Positions 52,697 through 62,900 of a stretch of 64,000 nt of DNA are shown here, piece after piece. Source of the stretch: Sediminibacterium sp. (GTDB lineage: Bacteria > Bacteroidota > Bacteroidia > Chitinophagales > Chitinophagaceae); contig JAFWCB010000004.1 of assembly GCA_017537025.1 (NCBI GenBank), forward strand, positions 248,001 through 312,000, given 5' to 3'. The notes below the pieces were generated by a model, which saw only the letters and a program-made list of their open reading frames with translations, did no database searches and had not been told where the DNA came from. The position numbers and the translations under genes are program-made. Each line of letters starts with the position of its first letter. Within the stretch, counting starts at the first letter, position 1.

Positions 52697-53596
52697 TTAA
52701 ACAATATTCATTTTATACTTATCATCTTGTATATGAACCTCAATTGTTGTATGCCCGATTTTAAATTCAGATTCCAGGTGCTCCTTAATATTCTGGACAA
52801 ACTCACTTATCTGTGTTAGCTGAATGTCATTTTGCATAATCACATGAACGCTTAATGCGGTAACCCCGGATGTGATTGTCCAAATGTGAAGGTCATGCAA
52901 GGAAACTACGCCTTCCCGTTCGCTGATACATTTCTCTACAGCGCCGTAATCAATATTAGACGGAACAGCTTCAAGCAGAATATCAACAGATTCTTTAAGA
53001 AGCCGGAATGTTCGGGGTAAAATGAACAGCCCAATCAGGGCACTCATAATAGGGTCTATGTACAACCACCCGGTAGCAAGGATAACTATACCGGCAATAA
53101 TGACACCTACTGAACTGAGCATATCACTTACCACTTCCAGGAAGGCACCTTTAATGTTTATACTTTCTTTGGAACCGGCGCTTAAAATCTTCATGCCAAT
53201 AATATTGATTATTAATCCGCAGAATGCAACAATCAGCATGGAAGTGCCTGCTACAGCAGGAGGGTTTTGAAACCGTTGCCAGGCTTCATACAAAATAAAT
53301 CCTGAAATAAATATCAATACAATAGCATTGGTAAGCGCCGAAAGAATTTCCACCCTGTAATAACCATAAGTCTTCCGGTTATTGCGTGGCTTTGATGTCA
53401 TCCAGATAGCAAACAGGGCAAGTGCCTGTCCACCTACATCAGTAAGCATGTGCGCCGCATCGGAAAGCAAAGCAAGGCTGTTGGAAATAAATCCTACCAC
53501 TACTTCTATTACTAAATATGTGGCCGTGATAGCAAATACTATCTTCAAAGATTTATTGTGCTTTGCCCCGGCTGAAGTTGAGTTTAACGATGACAT
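52697..53596 (-). CDS. Cation diffusion facilitator (CzcD-like)
   Basis: A 299-residue CDF transporter: six hydrophobic segments, the metal sites in ALLSDAAHMLTDVGGQALALF and LEVVSDMLSSVGVII, and a C-terminal cytoplasmic domain (HDLHIWTITSGVTALSVHV). It exports Zn or a related divalent cation in exchange for protons. It is next to the P1B ATPase operon on the same strand. Confidence 0.92.
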   Translation of the reverse strand: MSSLNSTSAGAKHNKSLKIVFAITATYLVIEVVVGFISNSLALLSDAAHMLTDVGGQALALFAIWMTSKPRNNRKTYGYYRVEILSALTNAIVLIFISGFILYEAWQRFQNPPAVAGTSMLIVAFCGLIINIIGMKILSAGSKESINIKGAFLEVVSDMLSSVGVIIAGIVILATGWLYIDPIMSALIGLFILPRTFRLLKESVDILLEAVPSNIDYGAVEKCISEREGVVSLHDLHIWTITSGVTALSVHVIMQNDIQLTQISEFVQNIKEHLESEFKIGHTTIEVHIQDDKYKMNIV

Positions 53597-53625
53597 AAAA
53601 TATATAGAAACATTTTAGTTAACAA

Positions 53626-54099
53626 TTAATCAGTATTATCTTTTTCGTTGTGCTTACTTATCATTTTATTTTTCCATTTTACATACCAATGCTGGTGATG
53701 TAATGAAAGCAAAAAATACAAAGCAATTGCTCCAACAATGGCTATGATAAACATATTGAGGCCAACTGCAACACCAACTGCAGCCGTACACCAAACCGTG
53801 GCTGCTGTTGTTAAACCATGCGATGTTCCGGCGCTGCTGTTGCGATAAATAATACCAGCCCCAAGAAAGCCCACACCCGTAACAATATTGGCTATTACCC
53901 TTGAAGCAGCAGCAACATCGCTTACAAGATGCGCCGCAATAGCAGTAAATAAAGTAGCGCCAATGCAAACTGCAGCATAGGTTCTTATGCCGGCATCACG
54001 GCCGTGTTTCTCCCTGTCTAAACCGATAAAAGCCCCCAACAGGAAAGAAGCAAGTAGCTTAACAACAATTATCAATTCTAATTTTACATCCATCATCAA
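53626..54099 (-). CDS. MgtC/SapB-family membrane protein
   Basis: A 157-residue protein with four to five hydrophobic segments and the MgtC signature FIGLDREKHGRDAGIRTYAAVCIGATL and VGFLGAGIIYRN. The family affects magnesium homeostasis and F-ATPase in several bacteria, mechanism not fully clear. It starts 5 bases after the SulP-carbonic anhydrase stop. Confidence 0.88.
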   Translation of the reverse strand: MMMDVKLELIIVVKLLASFLLGAFIGLDREKHGRDAGIRTYAAVCIGATLFTAIAAHLVSDVAAASRVIANIVTGVGFLGAGIIYRNSSAGTSHGLTTAATVWCTAAVGVAVGLNMFIIAIVGAIALYFLLSLHHQHWYVKWKNKMISKHNEKDNTD

Positions 54100-54104
54100 C
54101 TATT

Positions 54105-56312
54105 TTAATTATTTGCAGTTTCATATGTATTGGCTAACTCATTAAAAATAACTTCGCCTGTAGCGGTATCGTAATATGCAGCAACAATACCTACATCGCC
54201 TTTACTTTTTTGTTCTCTTAAATAATCACTATTTTCAAGAATTGTGGCTATAGAACTCTCTATATTCAAATGAGTTACTTTTTCAGCAAAAGCCTTTCCA
54301 TTATCCAATGCCAGTTGAACATCAATTAAACAGGCTTTATCAACAGCGGGTTTTATTTTTTGTGTAATTGAATCTATATTACCGCCAGTTACCGAATGAA
54401 TGGCTGCTCCCACGGCGCCGCAGTTGGAATGCCCCTTCACAACAATCAGTTTTACCCCCATTTTTTTCACCGCCAGTTCTATGCTGCCGATAATTTCTTT
54501 ATTAATAATATTGCCCGCAATGCGAATGGAGATTATGTCACCAAGATTTGAATCAAATAAAATTTCGGATGATGTTCTGGAATCTATACAACTTACAATA
54601 ACAGCCATTGGAAACTGCCCTGATGAAGTAGCATTTACCTGGTGGCGAAAATATTTTTCGGTCCACTTGCCTTGCCTGAACCGTTCGTTTCCCTTTTTTA
54701 GTAGTTCAACAATCTGCTGTGGTGTCAGCTTTTCCTGGTCCTGCCGGTTAAGTACATTTACAAATTGCACATGGTCTGATAGCCGGTATTTTTCTTTAAC
54801 GCCAATAATATTAAGTTTAATATTTTTTTCAGGCGCAATTACATTTTTGAAATCAATAAATATTTCCAAAATATCATTGTCAATATAATCGGCATAGCTG
54901 GCATCAATAATAACATTTGTATTTTCAGGAACAGACCAAAGCGTATCTTTTATACTTGCCTTGTTTAAAAACGATACCTGGTTGGGTAATTCTATCCGTA
55001 TGGTTTCTCCGGTATGTAATTGTTCTTTTTCAATAGTAAATGGATTTTTATAATTGCTTTTTAAGAGATAGAATAAGCTGAAGGCTAAACCAATTAATAT
55101 GCCGATGAGCAAGTCAGTAAATATGATGGATATAATTGTAACTACAAATGGAATCAACTGGTTCCATCCTTTGGCATACATTTCTTTAAAGATGGATATT
55201 TTGGCAAGCTTATAACCTGTAACAATCAATATAGCAGCCAGTGAAGCAAAGGGTATTAAATTGATAAAAGGGCTTAAGAACAAAATAGCCAGCAATAAAA
55301 ATATACCATGAATAATGGCAGACAATTTCGATTGTGCACCTGCATTAATGTTAACAGAACTGCGAACAATAACAGAAGTTACCGGAATACCGCCAACAAC
55401 GCCGGCTATCATATTGCCAACACCTTGCGCCACCAGTTCCCGGTTAGGAGATGATTGCCGTTTATGTGGGTCTAAATTTTCAACGGCTTCCAGGTTTAAA
55501 AGTGTTTCCAGCGAGGCCACTATGGCAATAGTAAGTGCTGTTAACCAGACAGTGAAATTGCCAAAGGCACTTAAAGAAGGAAATTTTAAGAAAGAGGACA
55601 GGTCAGAAAAACTTGTTGCAGGAATATTTACAAGGTGTACGGGTTGCAGATACAATACCGGAATAAATACACGGAACGCCTCGTTAAACCCAATGCCCAG
55701 TAACACCACAAAAAGTGAAGCAGGGAAGAATTTAATTTTATGAAGCGGTGTCTTATTCCAAAAAATCAGCACAAGTATGGAAACCAAACTAATAATTGCA
55801 ACGCCGGGTGTAACATGAAAAAAAGTATTGAACAAATGCGAAAAGGTATTTTCCCCATTTGCCTGTACAAAGGCAAAATCATCCTGGTGAGTATTATCAT
55901 AACCAAAAGCCTGCGGTATTTGTTTTATGATAAGTAGTATGCCAATGGCTGCTAATAACCCTTTTATAACATTTGAGGGAATGTAGTTGGCAATAAACCC
56001 GGCTTTTAACAGACCGCTCCCTAATTGTAACAAGCCTGCTATTATGAGCGCAGCTGAAAACAATTCAAAACTGCCCAGCCTCGTAATAGAAGCCAGCACC
56101 ACAGCAGCAAGCCCGGCGGCCGGTCCGCTCACACTGGTATGCGACCCACTTAAAAGGCCTACCATTATACCGCCAATGATGCCGGAAATAATTCCCGATA
56201 GTAAAGGCGCCCCTGAAGCCAACGCTATTCCCAAACATAAAGGGAGTGCCACCAGAAATACTACTAACCCGGCAGGGAAGTCATATTTTAATTTTGAAGT
56301 TGAAATGACCAT
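54105..56312 (-). CDS. SulP anion transporter fused to beta-carbonic anhydrase
   Basis: Residues 1-400 are a SulP transporter with about eleven hydrophobic segments and the SGSHTSVSGPAAGLAA substrate region. A STAS domain spans roughly 440-520. The end is a beta-carbonic anhydrase with CIDSR (Cys575, Asp577, Arg579), His628 and Cys631 in KGHSNCG, a complete zinc site. It likely moves bicarbonate and interconverts it with CO2 at the membrane. It is first in the minus-strand run with MgtC. Confidence 0.9.
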   Translation of the reverse strand: MVISTSKLKYDFPAGLVVFLVALPLCLGIALASGAPLLSGIISGIIGGIMVGLLSGSHTSVSGPAAGLAAVVLASITRLGSFELFSAALIIAGLLQLGSGLLKAGFIANYIPSNVIKGLLAAIGILLIIKQIPQAFGYDNTHQDDFAFVQANGENTFSHLFNTFFHVTPGVAIISLVSILVLIFWNKTPLHKIKFFPASLFVVLLGIGFNEAFRVFIPVLYLQPVHLVNIPATSFSDLSSFLKFPSLSAFGNFTVWLTALTIAIVASLETLLNLEAVENLDPHKRQSSPNRELVAQGVGNMIAGVVGGIPVTSVIVRSSVNINAGAQSKLSAIIHGIFLLLAILFLSPFINLIPFASLAAILIVTGYKLAKISIFKEMYAKGWNQLIPFVVTIISIIFTDLLIGILIGLAFSLFYLLKSNYKNPFTIEKEQLHTGETIRIELPNQVSFLNKASIKDTLWSVPENTNVIIDASYADYIDNDILEIFIDFKNVIAPEKNIKLNIIGVKEKYRLSDHVQFVNVLNRQDQEKLTPQQIVELLKKGNERFRQGKWTEKYFRHQVNATSSGQFPMAVIVSCIDSRTSSEILFDSNLGDIISIRIAGNIINKEIIGSIELAVKKMGVKLIVVKGHSNCGAVGAAIHSVTGGNIDSITQKIKPAVDKACLIDVQLALDNGKAFAEKVTHLNIESSIATILENSDYLREQKSKGDVGIVAAYYDTATGEVIFNELANTYETANN

Positions 56313-56347
56313 CGTAAAATGCGTTTAATAATTTTATAATCAAAAGC

Positions 56348-56415
56348 CTAATCTGAGTATTTTACCAGATTAGTTAAAACAGTTTAAGAGACGCTGCCAG
56401 AACCACTGGCAGCGT
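56348..56415 (-). terminator. Two stacked hairpins upstream of the SulP-CA gene
   Basis: ACGCTGCCAG (56391-56400) and CTGGCAGCGT (56406-56415) pair perfectly around AACCA; CTAATCTG (56348-56355) and CAGATTAG (56366-56373) form a second stem. On the minus strand each is followed by a weak T-rich stretch. They probably end transcription from the SpoIIAA-like gene. Confidence 0.6.
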
Positions 56416-56419
56416 TACC

Positions 56420-56641
56420 TTAATCTTCCTTCTTAAAAGCATAAACATCGAAATGCTTATTAATGCAATTAGAATGAGAGAAGAAAATTGTGTTCCGATA
56501 ATTCAGGCTTGTATAACTCTCTCTAAACTCTTTCAATTTATTTTTTGAATAAATCCATTCAATATTTATAAATTCTATTAACGGCATGAGAATTATCAAT
56601 CCAAATAATTTCAGACAAGTTCTTCCTGATTTATAATCCAT
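56420..56641 (-). CDS. Small hypothetical, doubtful
   Basis: A 73-residue frame that overlaps the end of the SpoIIAA-like gene by 31 bases; a Met at 56587 would avoid that. It has one hydrophobic segment (LFGLIILMPLIEFINIEWIY) and then a polar tail. It ends 5 bases before a perfect hairpin, which is the only support. It may be a chance frame. Confidence 0.28.
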   Translation of the reverse strand: MDYKSGRTCLKLFGLIILMPLIEFINIEWIYSKNKLKEFRESYTSLNYRNTIFFSHSNCINKHFDVYAFKKED

Positions 56642-57003
56642 TCCATAGCCTGTTCCTTTTCGGCCAAACTAAAATACCTGATGGTTGCCTCACTAAAAGG
56701 CTTCATAACTGATAGCATCCAGTCTCTCCACTTCATCTCTCCAACTATGGCAATTTTCTCTATGTCTTCCGAATGGGTGAATTTCATTTTCCCATAGTTT
56801 AATTCTATTATTCCATCCTCCCAAAATCCAACTGTGTTTGAAATTAAGCAGTCGTCCATTTCAAAATACCACCTCACTTTTTTGCCATTATTGATAATGT
56901 TATGAATAAGCGGATGAATTTTTTCGTAATCACTTATTCCCAGAATATCGTTAGCCCTGGTGGCAATGATATTTTTTTGAGTTGTAGCCAATATCTGCAA
57001 CAT
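56611..57003 (-). CDS. SpoIIAA-like (STAS/SEC14-type) protein
   Basis: The 130-residue protein starts MLQILATTQKNIIATRANDILG and contains VRWYFEMDDC, then IAIVGEMKWRDWMLSVMKPF and a C-terminal EKEQAMEWI helix: the pattern of the SpoIIAA-like fold found near transporters and stress genes. The ligand is unknown. The start at 57003 gives the family N-terminus; 57024 is the alternative. Confidence 0.78.
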   Translation of the reverse strand: MLQILATTQKNIIATRANDILGISDYEKIHPLIHNIINNGKKVRWYFEMDDCLISNTVGFWEDGIIELNYGKMKFTHSEDIEKIAIVGEMKWRDWMLSVMKPFSEATIRYFSLAEKEQAMEWIINQEELV

Positions 57004-57047
57004 AATTTTCAATTTTATCTTCACTTTCGTTACCCTTCATTCAGGAT

Positions 57048-57911
57048 TTATTGCAGGTCAGGGGCATTAAATGTATCACCCTGCTTTATATCGCCTGTCT
57101 CATAGCCTTTCTTAAACCAATACATTCGTTGTGCAGATGTGCCATGCGTAAAAGCATCTGGCATTACCTGCCCGGTTGCCTGTTTTTGCAACCTGTCATC
57201 TCCAATAGCACTGGCTGCATTCAATGCTTCATCAATATCATCTGCATCCAAAATGTCTTTCATCTTTTGTGCATGATGTGCCCAAACACCGGCATAAAAA
57301 TCTGCCTGCAGTTCCATCATTACTGAATACTTGTTGAATGCAGTTTCGCTTAACTGCTGGCGCAGCCTGTTTACTTTTGCCGCAGTGCCCATCAGGTTCT
57401 GTATATGGTGCCCTACTTCATGTGTCACTACATAGGCCATCGGGAAGTCGCCTGGTGCATTGAGTTTGTATTGCAAATCCTGGTAAAAAGAAAGGTCTAT
57501 ATACAGTTTATTATCACCGGGACAATAGAACGGCCCTGATGCTGCACTGGCATTACCGCAGGCAGATTCAACCACACCACGAAACAATACCAGTGTTGGT
57601 TCTGAATATTGCTGACTTTTTTCTGCAAAAATTTTATTCCATACATCTTCTGTTTCCGCCAATACCACTTTTACAAACGATGCCCTTTCATCATCTGCCT
57701 TTTGTTCTTCAGGTGTTAGTTGTGCTGATTGATTTGTTTGTTCGGAAAGTTGCTGTTGTATCTGCGATGGGTCAACATTATTACCGCTTAATAAAGTATA
57801 AAGCAGGTAAATAACAATACCAACCACACCACCACCTGCGGCAATTTTGCCGCCGGATAAACCACGGCGGTCATCAACATTTGAACTTTCTCTTCTTCCT
57901 GTCCATTTCAT
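57048..57911 (-). CDS. Neutral zinc metallopeptidase (YpfJ-like)
   Basis: The 287-residue protein has one transmembrane segment (VVGIVIYLLYTLL near residue 30), then the gluzincin site in YVVTHEVGHHIQNLMG (HExxH with a further Glu in MELQADFYAGVWAHH). C-terminal HGTSAQRMYWFKKGYE matches the YpfJ family. It is membrane-anchored with the catalytic part probably in the periplasm; the substrate is not known. Confidence 0.9.
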   Translation of the reverse strand: MKWTGRRESSNVDDRRGLSGGKIAAGGGVVGIVIYLLYTLLSGNNVDPSQIQQQLSEQTNQSAQLTPEEQKADDERASFVKVVLAETEDVWNKIFAEKSQQYSEPTLVLFRGVVESACGNASAASGPFYCPGDNKLYIDLSFYQDLQYKLNAPGDFPMAYVVTHEVGHHIQNLMGTAAKVNRLRQQLSETAFNKYSVMMELQADFYAGVWAHHAQKMKDILDADDIDEALNAASAIGDDRLQKQATGQVMPDAFTHGTSAQRMYWFKKGYETGDIKQGDTFNAPDLQ

Positions 57912-57946
57912 AATTTCCTGAATTAGAATTTAAGAGATACTAAGAA

Positions 57947-58360
57947 TTAGTGATGGCCTCCATAATGACCCCCATGATGTCCGCCATAACCATGATGCCC
58001 TAAATTAATATGATGCCCAAAATCAATATGCGGTGTGATAATAGGGTAAAGAAACGGCCTGTTGTATCCCCTGCGATACCGCCTCGAATAATTTTGATTT
58101 ACTGCATTTTGATTTGGAGCAGCCTGCGTATTAAAAACATCTTTAGTACCATTGGCATAAACAATCTGCACCACTTCAGATTTACTGGCTACATACACAG
58201 GCCCGTCAGCATTATCAGCTTTGTAATAACGGATTTCTGTTGTGCCTACTTCGGCTACTTTACCATTGATAGTTTCGCCGCTGCGCAGGGTAATTACATC
58301 CTGTGCAAACAACATGGATGCTGACAACAGCATCACAAGAAATGCAAATAACTGTTTCAT
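57947..58360 (-). CDS. Secreted His/Gly-rich protein
   Basis: A 137-residue protein with a signal peptide (MKQLFAFLVMLLSASMLFAQ), a strand-rich domain (ETINGKVAEVGTTEIRYYK) and a tail of His and Gly repeats (HHINLGHHGYGGHH). The tail can bind several Ni, Cu or Zn ions. It is 35 bases after the peptidase start region on the same strand. Confidence 0.7.
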   Translation of the reverse strand: MKQLFAFLVMLLSASMLFAQDVITLRSGETINGKVAEVGTTEIRYYKADNADGPVYVASKSEVVQIVYANGTKDVFNTQAAPNQNAVNQNYSRRYRRGYNRPFLYPIITPHIDFGHHINLGHHGYGGHHGGHYGGHH

Positions 58361-58384
58361 AATTTTAAGTTTAAGATTGAAAAA

Positions 58385-58573
58385 TTATTTTTTCTTTGAA
58401 TCCAATTCGTTTCCGTCCATTTTCATGCCCAGGGTATCGGCATCGGTTTTTTCTTTGTGGCCTGAATCATGTTTTTCTGACTTTATCTCCTGCTTGTCTT
58501 TCTCACCTGCATTTGTGCAACTGCTGCCGATAGTTATCACTACTATAGCGAGGGAAAAAAATATCTTTTGCAT
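58385..58573 (-). CDS. Small lipoprotein
   Basis: A 62-residue protein with a lipobox (VVITIGSSCTNAG) and a highly charged Lys/Asp/His tail. It has no recognisable domain. Such short lipoproteins often accompany metal efflux operons; its role is unknown. Confidence 0.6.
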   Translation of the reverse strand: MQKIFFSLAIVVITIGSSCTNAGEKDKQEIKSEKHDSGHKEKTDADTLGMKMDGNELDSKKK

Positions 58574-58610
58574 ATTATTTATTTTAGTTTGCTTTTAAAA
58601 CTTGTTTGGG

Positions 58611-58681
58611 TGGGTACGGAAACCCTGCCGCTCAAGGTTTTCCATTTTAAAACGGGACAAACAAAGCAGGGCTCCGACCCA
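58611..58681. repeat. Long imperfect hairpin between the RND adaptor and lipoprotein genes
   Basis: TGGGTACGGAAACCCTGC (58611-58628) pairs with GCAGGGCTCCGACCCA (58666-58681) with one bulge and one internal mismatch. On the minus strand it follows the adaptor stop and is trailed by AAACAAGTTTTAAAAG, so it is a weak terminator or an mRNA-protecting stem. Confidence 0.6.
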
Positions 58682-58690
58682 TATAAATTT

Positions 58691-59905
58691 TTATTCTTCT
58701 TCCTCCACATTATTCATCTTTGATAATAAATCATAAGCCCCGTTAATTACAACCTTGCTATTTCTGTTAAACCCCTCCGGTAATATCACTTCCGTATAAC
58801 CATTTTCCGAAACACCGGTTGTTACTTCAATTCTCTTAAACGGAATATGCTTTTCAGTAGCCTCATCCTTTTTACCATCAGCAGGTTTGGTTTCTTCTTT
58901 TGTTTCATCTGCTGCAATAAAAATGTAAGACTTACCTGCTGATTGCACAATCGCTTTATCAGGCAAGGCGGTCGTGGTAGCAACACCTGTTTCTACTATT
59001 CCTTTCAGGTACATACCCGGTAATAAATTTTTATCCTCCTGTAACAGGTGTCCATGCACCCGAACTGTTCTTTCAGCACTGATTTCACGGCCAATTAAAT
59101 GCACTTCTGCAAATCGTTCCTTTGTTTCATTATTCAACACAAAACGGATTTTCTGGCCTATTTTCAATTTGGGAACATCTTTTTCAAAAATGATAAGCTC
59201 CGCATGAAGGTGACGGGTATCTACAATTTCAAATAGCTCCTGGTTAGCGTTTACAAACTTGCCTATGTTCACCAGTACCTTAGTAACATAGCCTGATATA
59301 GGCGCATAAATATTTGCCCTGCCTGAGATGTTTCCGGAATTAATCTTATCAGGATTAATATTGATGAGTTGCAGCTTTGATTTTAAGCCCTGCACTCTTG
59401 CCATCATACTGTTGTACTCGCTACTCGCTTTTTGCAATGTTTTTTTGGCATTTACATTTTCCTTTGCTAATTCCTGTTGCCTTTCAAATTCTTCTTTCAG
59501 ATATACCAGCTGACTCTTATAATCCAGATAATCCTGCTGAAGCTGGATAAATTCAGGATTTTCAAGTACTGCTATTACTTCGCCTTTTACTACTGGTTTA
59601 CCCTGTAGTAAATCCGTACTTTTTAAAGTGCCCCCATAGGGAGAAGAAACAGTTAATAGTTGTTGTGGAGGAACATCCAGTACTCCCGATGCCCTGATAA
59701 CGCTACTGAGGTTTTTATCTTCTATAGCGCCGTACTGTATGTTTACTGTTTTGAACTGGTCTTCCGACAAATCCACCATATCCGCCGCTTCAGTTTTCGT
59801 TTCTTCTGCCGGGGCAGATTCTTCATTGCCTTTAGAAGAGCAGGATGAAAGCCATATAATGGCGGTAGTGAGTATAACAAGTGAACCTAAAAATTTCTGT
59901 TTCAT
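58691..59905 (-). CDS. RND efflux periplasmic adaptor (CusB/CzcB-like)
   Basis: A 404-residue lipoprotein (LSSCSSKG lipobox) with the adaptor hairpin (residues 115-185), a lipoyl/barrel-sandwich region with SPYGGTLKSTDLLQGKPVVKGEVIAVLENPE, and a beta-barrel with ISGYVTKVLVNIGKFVNANQELFEI. It links the RND pump to an outer-membrane channel. It ends 25 bases before the RND gene, same strand. Confidence 0.92.
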   Translation of the reverse strand: MKQKFLGSLVILTTAIIWLSSCSSKGNEESAPAEETKTEAADMVDLSEDQFKTVNIQYGAIEDKNLSSVIRASGVLDVPPQQLLTVSSPYGGTLKSTDLLQGKPVVKGEVIAVLENPEFIQLQQDYLDYKSQLVYLKEEFERQQELAKENVNAKKTLQKASSEYNSMMARVQGLKSKLQLININPDKINSGNISGRANIYAPISGYVTKVLVNIGKFVNANQELFEIVDTRHLHAELIIFEKDVPKLKIGQKIRFVLNNETKERFAEVHLIGREISAERTVRVHGHLLQEDKNLLPGMYLKGIVETGVATTTALPDKAIVQSAGKSYIFIAADETKEETKPADGKKDEATEKHIPFKRIEVTTGVSENGYTEVILPEGFNRNSKVVINGAYDLLSKMNNVEEEE

Positions 59906-59930
59906 AATATTATTATTTAACCCGTTTTAA

Positions 59931-62900
59931 TTAATTGATGCCGCCGATAAATTCGATAGCAATGACGGTTTGATTGTATTGGTTTAAGAGTTTGGTGTAT
60001 TCCTGTTTTACAACAACAGCATTGTTGAGTGATTGTGTTAATTCATAATAACCGATTTCACCGGCAGTAAAAGCTTTTTGCGCCTGCGTAATAATGAGAT
60101 TGGCCTGCGGCAAAGCTGTATTGCGATAGTAGTTGAGTTGAACTCTTTGTTTCTGCAATTCGCCAAACAGCCTTGTCAGTTCAGCCTGCAGGTTGTATTG
60201 GTAATTGGTCAGCTCTGCTTCACGGCGTACACGGTTTACTTCTGCCGCTTTTACTTTTTCTTTTTGCGCCCTGGCAAATATGGGAATGCTGATGCCCAAA
60301 TTAACACCCTGGAAACGGTGGCCAACGCCATAGTATTTATCAGCGCCGTTTACGGTTTGATAACCTACTAAAGACTGATTGAAATAGCCCACCGAGAAAT
60401 CAGGTTTTAATCTTGACTGCTCAACAGCTTTCTCCCTGCTTGCAATATCAATCTGCTGTTTAATAAAGGCAAGTGTGGGATTGGCAGCAATGGCAGCGGT
60501 ATCAAAAGTTACCTGTATCTGCTTTTCAACAAGTAAAGTATCGGCAATGGCAGTAACAGAAGAATCAGCAGTAAAGACTTTTAGCCGGTTTAATTCAATG
60601 CGGTAATCCTCTTCCGCATTTCTCAATTGTGCCTTTATCTCATTTACCTTGCTTTCAGCATTGTAATTTTCCAGTGCATTTGTTTCACCTGTTTTATACC
60701 GCAACGCTGATGCCTTCAATACATTTTCGTAGATAGCCAGCAGTTCTTTTAACAGCCGTATTTCCTCTATCCAAAAACTTAACTGGTAGTAAGATGTCTT
60801 TGTATTTGCAGCCAGTTCAGTTTGATAAACTTTCAACTGAAGCTCACTGCTTTTGATATTGGATTCTGACAGACGTATGAGGCTTTTGAAGTAAGCCGGA
60901 TTGGGTATGCCCTGATTAATACTGAAATTATTATCGTAGGCAATACGGCTGTTGTACTGCCCAAATGTGAGACCGACATTTGTTTTACCATAGTCCTTGA
61001 TGGTTTTTTTTAATTGTTGCTGGTAACTTATATCCAGTGTTCCTACTTTAACCAAAGGGTTATTCTTCATAGCTGATGCAACAGCATCATTAAGATTGAT
61101 AACTGTCTTTGGCTGTTGTGCATTTGCTGCAAATGATGAGGCTAAACACAGGATAAGCAATGAAGCCAGCCCTTTTGTTACATCAGTCTTCTTCGTTTTT
61201 GGTTTTATCTTTTCAAACCAGGTGTACAACACCGGCAAAACTACTAACGTAAGAAAGGTGGCTGTAATTAATCCGCCTATTACAACCGTTGCTAACGGTT
61301 TTTGTACTTCCGCTCCGGAACCTGTAGATAAAGCCATTGGTAAAAAACCTAATGAAGCAACGGTGGCGGTCATTAATACTGGTCTTAACCTCACCGACGT
61401 TCCTTTTAGGATAATTGCATTTATATCTGTCATGCCTTCCTTTTTTAACCTGTTGAACTCGCTGATAAGTACAATACCATTTAATACCGCCACACCAAAC
61501 AACGCAATAAAACCAACACCTGCCGAAATGCTGAATGGCATACCCCGGAACCATAAAGCGAATACACCGCCAATAGCACTCATCGGTATAGCTGTAAATA
61601 TTAGTAAGGAATATTTAATTGAACCAAACGTAAAGAAGAGAAGCAGCAGGATCAATGCTAATGCCACAGGAACAGCAACGGATAATCTTTTGTTTGCTTC
61701 TTCGAGGTTTTTAAATTGCCCGCCATAAGTAATAAAGTAACCAGGGGGCATTTTTACCTGTTTCTCAATTTTTTCCTGCATTTCTTTTACAACCGATGAG
61801 ATGTCCCTGCCTCTTGTATTAAAGCCGACAATGATTCTTCGCTTGGCATCTTCACGTTGTATCTGGTTAGGTCCTAACTGCAAATTGACATCGGCTACCT
61901 GTTCCAGTGGAATCTGGTTACCATCAGGGGCGGCAACAAATAACCCTTTTACATCATCAATACTCTGGCGGCCTGGCTTTTCTAACCTTACCACCATATC
62001 AAATCGTTTCTCGCCTTCATACACAATACCCGCAGCTTCTCCTGCAAAAGCAGCACTGATTGTCCTGTTCACATCTTCTACATTTAAACCAAACTGTGCA
62101 ATCTTATCCCGGTTTAGTTTAACCACAATCTGTGGAAGGCCGGTTACCTGTTCTACATATAAATCTTCTGCACCTTTTACCGTAGGTACAATCACACCGA
62201 TTTTTTTTGCCAGGTCAGCCAGCACATCAAGGTCTTCTCCAAATATTTTAATTCCTACATCCTGCCGTACTCCAGCTATCAATTCATTAAACCGAAGTTG
62301 TATGGGTTGAGAAAGTCCATAAAAAATCCCCGGTATTTTTTCCAGTTCCTTTTGCATCAGTTCTGCCAGTTCTTCCCGTGTGCCGGCACTGGTCCATTCT
62401 TTTTTATCCTTTAAAAGAATAATCATATCACAAGCTTCAATAGGCATAGGATCGGTAGGTATTTCTGATGCGCCTATCTTTCCAATTACTTCTTTTACTT
62501 CGGGAAATTTTTTCATCAGTAAGTCAGAGGCTTGCGTTATTTTTTCAATTGTCTGACTTAATGAGCTACCTGTTAACAACCTTGTTTCTACGGCAAAATT
62601 TCCTTCTTCCAATGTGGGAATAAATTCGCCACCTAATGTTTTAAAAATAATCAAGCTGATTATAAATACGCCAACAGCTATACTCACTACCAATAATTTC
62701 ATCTTTAAAGCACCACGTATTAATGGCGTATATAGTCGTTGGAAAAACTTCATCATTTTATCAGAAAGGTTTTGCTTGTGGCTTATTTTTTTACTTAAAA
62801 CAAGTGCACTCATCATAGGTACATAAGTAATCGAAAGTAAGAAGGCCCCTAGAATGGCAAATGATACCGTTTGAGCCATTGGGCCGAACATTTTTCCTTC

